Assembly (NCBI GenBank): GCA_032358255.1
Contig: JAULBX010025187.1
Location: 1-64,000, forward strand
Origin: Heterotrichella gracilis
Taxonomy: Eukaryota; Sar; Xanthophyceae; Tribonematales; Xanthonemataceae
Direction: 5' to 3'
DNA length: 64,000 bases
How positions within the stretch are numbered: position 1 is the stretch's first letter; each line of letters opens with the position of its first letter. A model generated the notes under the pieces. The model was not told where the DNA came from. It was given only the letters and a program-made list of their open reading frames with translations, and did no database searches. Positions 61,756 to 64,000 of the stretch are shown here, in pieces. A program made the translations under genes and the position numbers.

Positions 61756-64000
61756 CATTGGCAGCATTGCCACGCACCTGGCCAGTGGGGAATTTAGAGG
61801 GAGGGGGGGGGAGGGGGGGGTGTTGGTGCAGTGGGAGTTTGCAGACAGGCGCGACGTGCATTCAATGATTGCATGCAACCAGCATGTGCGTAGCGACGTG
61901 CGAAGCTGCGCAGGTATTTGTTGGGGGAAACAGTGCAAATGTTGGAAACTGGATGCGGCATGTGGTCATGTGGTTGCTTCATCATGGGCGCTGCAGGCTG
62001 TCAGTGGAAAGCGCAGTTTTCCTTCATTTCAAAACTGGGAGTTTGTGGCACAGCGCATGCAGCCCGACGTATTGAGCACATTCATTAAATATAGCCCAGC
62101 TCGTTGTTCCTGATACCATGACCGCATTACGGGTTGTGGTGCTGCAAGGGCTGATACTGTATGCGCTGGATTATGAACGTGCACGCAGGCCACATGGCAT
62201 TGTTTTCGCTGGTGCATCCTACCAGTATTGCTGGTGTGTGGGGTGAGCTATCCTACCACCTTTTCTGTTGTAAAATTACTTACGGTGCAACAGCCTAGTA
62301 GTACTAGCCTAACAGGCAATACCCATCGCTGACTTCCAACTTGCCGGCAATTATGCGCAACTGTGCAACGCTATTCCAATATTGCATGCCGCAATGCTGC
62401 ACAGTGGTGGTGACTATCACCGGCTGTCAGATCAGCCAGCTGCAGTATATTTGCGAGGTAAAGTGTTACATTATTGGAATTAGTCTTGCTTTCCAAACAT
62501 TTGGCGTCGGCAGATGCCATATTGACAGCAGTGCCTGTACCAGTAGTAGGCTGCACGTGCTGCTGTAACTAAATCTCAAGATAATATGGATACCAGCTGC
62601 TGGCAAAAGCCACAAACAGCCGGACCTTCAACACTTTGCAGCTTGGTTGGCACACCCAGCGCTGGACGGTGCTCAAACATGTGCATACAAAAGTGTGCTG
62701 TACAAGCTGCTACTAAGACAACGAAACCAACAAGCTCTGCAAGCACGTCAGCCCAAAAAGAAACGTTCACAACGTTGTAGAGGCTAATCTATGCAAATGT
62801 TTAAACCCTCCAATGAGCGGTATGCTGATCAAAGGCAAAGTGCCTCGAACATACTCGATATGTACTCAGCGGTAATCTGTGGAACGAGACTGACTGTATT
62901 TTTAAACAAAAGCCTTCAAGAAAGCTCAATAAAAACGCTTGCACAGTACTGCCTTGTCGGCAAGCACCTGAGTGGTGTCCCTACCACCAACCCCTATACT
63001 GTTTTTTCTTTTTCTCAAAACGGGTACTGCTTGTTCAAAAGTTGCTGTTACGAAAATTGCTTCAGCAGCGCACAAGCAAAAAAGGGGCGTGCGCAGTTTC
63101 ATCCAAAGGAGCATATGTTTGCTATGCTATGAATCGCCTATGCCCAAAAACCTGACAGAAAAGGGTACCAAGGGCGAACTGTTTCAGCTCCCCACGGGAA
63201 AGCAAACTCAACAAGGCACTGACTGACCATTCTGCACAAAGGCAGTGGCTTTGGGTGGTTGTAAGTTGGCAACCTACTCTAGATGGACAATAGTCGCTAA
63301 CCTACAAAGTGCAGCACAAAACACCAGAATGGTGTGTTTGCACAGTACATGCACTGATTTTTGCCAGAAAAAGGCGGCTGCTGGAGGGTTTGTGGGGATT
63401 GTTGAGACCTGCTTTACTGTTCCGGCGACACTGAAAGCTGCTCCACCTCCAATATGCAAAGCCACCAGGCACTTATTTGGTTTTAAAAGAATAGGGCTAA
63501 CAATACGAGCCAAGCAAACAGATCTCCCCAAGTTCGCCAAAAAAAAATGCTATGGCAGTGCTCTGTTTCAAATGTGCCAACATAGTACGCTGCGACCACT
63601 CAATAACTTACACGGCTGTAGCTGGGCATACTGGGCTATCCAATAAGGTAGGCTGCACCTGCAGCTGTGGAAACGCCGCTCCTGCTGTAATAAGGCCGCC
63701 TGGGCTGGGCTGCCCCGCGCAGCCAGCAGCTATTCACTCAGCTGGGTTCTGTTAAAATGCCCTGCAAGAGGTTACCAGAGTATTGGTAAGCGCACTGGAT
63801 AAGGACAGGGTAAATGAGCAACACAAGCCAAGGATGGTGCTTTCAGGTGCCATGCTGTGCGCCCACCAACAAGTTGGCTGCTCACTTCGCTTGCAAGACT
63901 TGAAAGGGCTTGCATCACCCAAGCAAGGTTAAAACAGGTTTCAGTTTGTAACAGTTCACGTAAGAACAATGGCCACTACAGGGGTCGCAGCCTGCTGACT
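61756..64000. other. Right-hand region without a supported gene
   Basis: About 2.2 kb. It holds the membrane-protein 3' UTR. Several frames of 60-130 codons exist on both strands, none with family motifs or coherent splice joins. It may be intergenic or intronic sequence of a gene beyond the window. Confidence 0.5.
61798..61821 (+). repeat. G-rich tract after the stop codon, possible G-quadruplex
   Basis: About 24 bases are almost only G with a few A and a T, about 43 bases past the membrane-protein stop codon. The runs of four to nine G could fold as a quadruplex in the mRNA 3' UTR. Confidence 0.8.

Noticed and set aside
62581-62780. Overlapping plus and minus frames of about 64 codons near the right edge
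   Set aside because: Both are plausible-looking only because of composition; no motifs, no neighbours, no splice support.

Overview
This is nuclear DNA of a plant-lineage eukaryote, most likely a green alga. Genes are cut into many short exons (about 50-400 bases) by short introns. One protein starts with a plastid-type transit peptide. Plant-type telomere motifs (TTTAGGG/CCCTAAA) are scattered through the introns, and the gene set includes an mTERF protein, a fused uridine kinase/UPRT and a GBP-like GTPase. GC looks like roughly half. I see no rRNA, tRNA, CRISPR array, intact transposon or virus-like element. Exon boundaries below were built by hand from GT-AG (a few GC-AG) sites, reading-frame continuity and, for recognised families, agreement with the expected protein.

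Layout. Left edge to 1.2 kb: two exons of an unidentified minus-strand gene. 3.0-6.0 kb (+): multi-pass membrane protein of unknown function, with a 78-bp tandem repeat over its stop codon. 8.0-11.5 kb (-): SIL1-type ER nucleotide exchange factor with signal peptide and KDEL tail. 12.0-14.8 kb (+): ERCC1/RAD10. 15.2-16.5 kb (-): alpha/beta hydrolase. 17.2-18.5 kb (+): predicted plastid protein of unknown function. 19.5-25.3 kb (-): 15-exon GBP-like large GTPase. 25.7-27.2 kb (+): OMS1-like methyltransferase. 27.7-32.7 kb (+): mTERF protein. 33.9-36.7 kb (+): lipid-anchored probable pseudokinase. 37.9-40.8 kb (-): NAE1/AXR1. 41.4-44.4 kb (-): TruA-family pseudouridine synthase. 45.8-48.8 and 51.4-54.8 kb (-): two tandem uridine kinase/UPRT paralogs. 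55.7-58.6 kb (-): NOL8-like nucleolar RRM protein. 59.3-61.8 kb (+): predicted type I membrane protein. The last 2.2 kb shows nothing convincing.

The genes are ordinary housekeeping functions (ER folding, DNA repair, neddylation, tRNA modification, pyrimidine salvage, ribosome biogenesis, organelle gene expression), not a pathway cluster. Several sit as divergent pairs sharing an upstream region: SIL1/ERCC1, hydrolase/plastid protein, GBP/methyltransferase and NOL8-like/membrane protein.

The most unusual signal is in the introns. Telomere-like repeats lie close to exon ends, and in several genes they are interleaved with short duplicated copies of the exon edge itself, including its splice site. 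One intron of SIL1 also holds a dead duplicate of the neighbouring exon.
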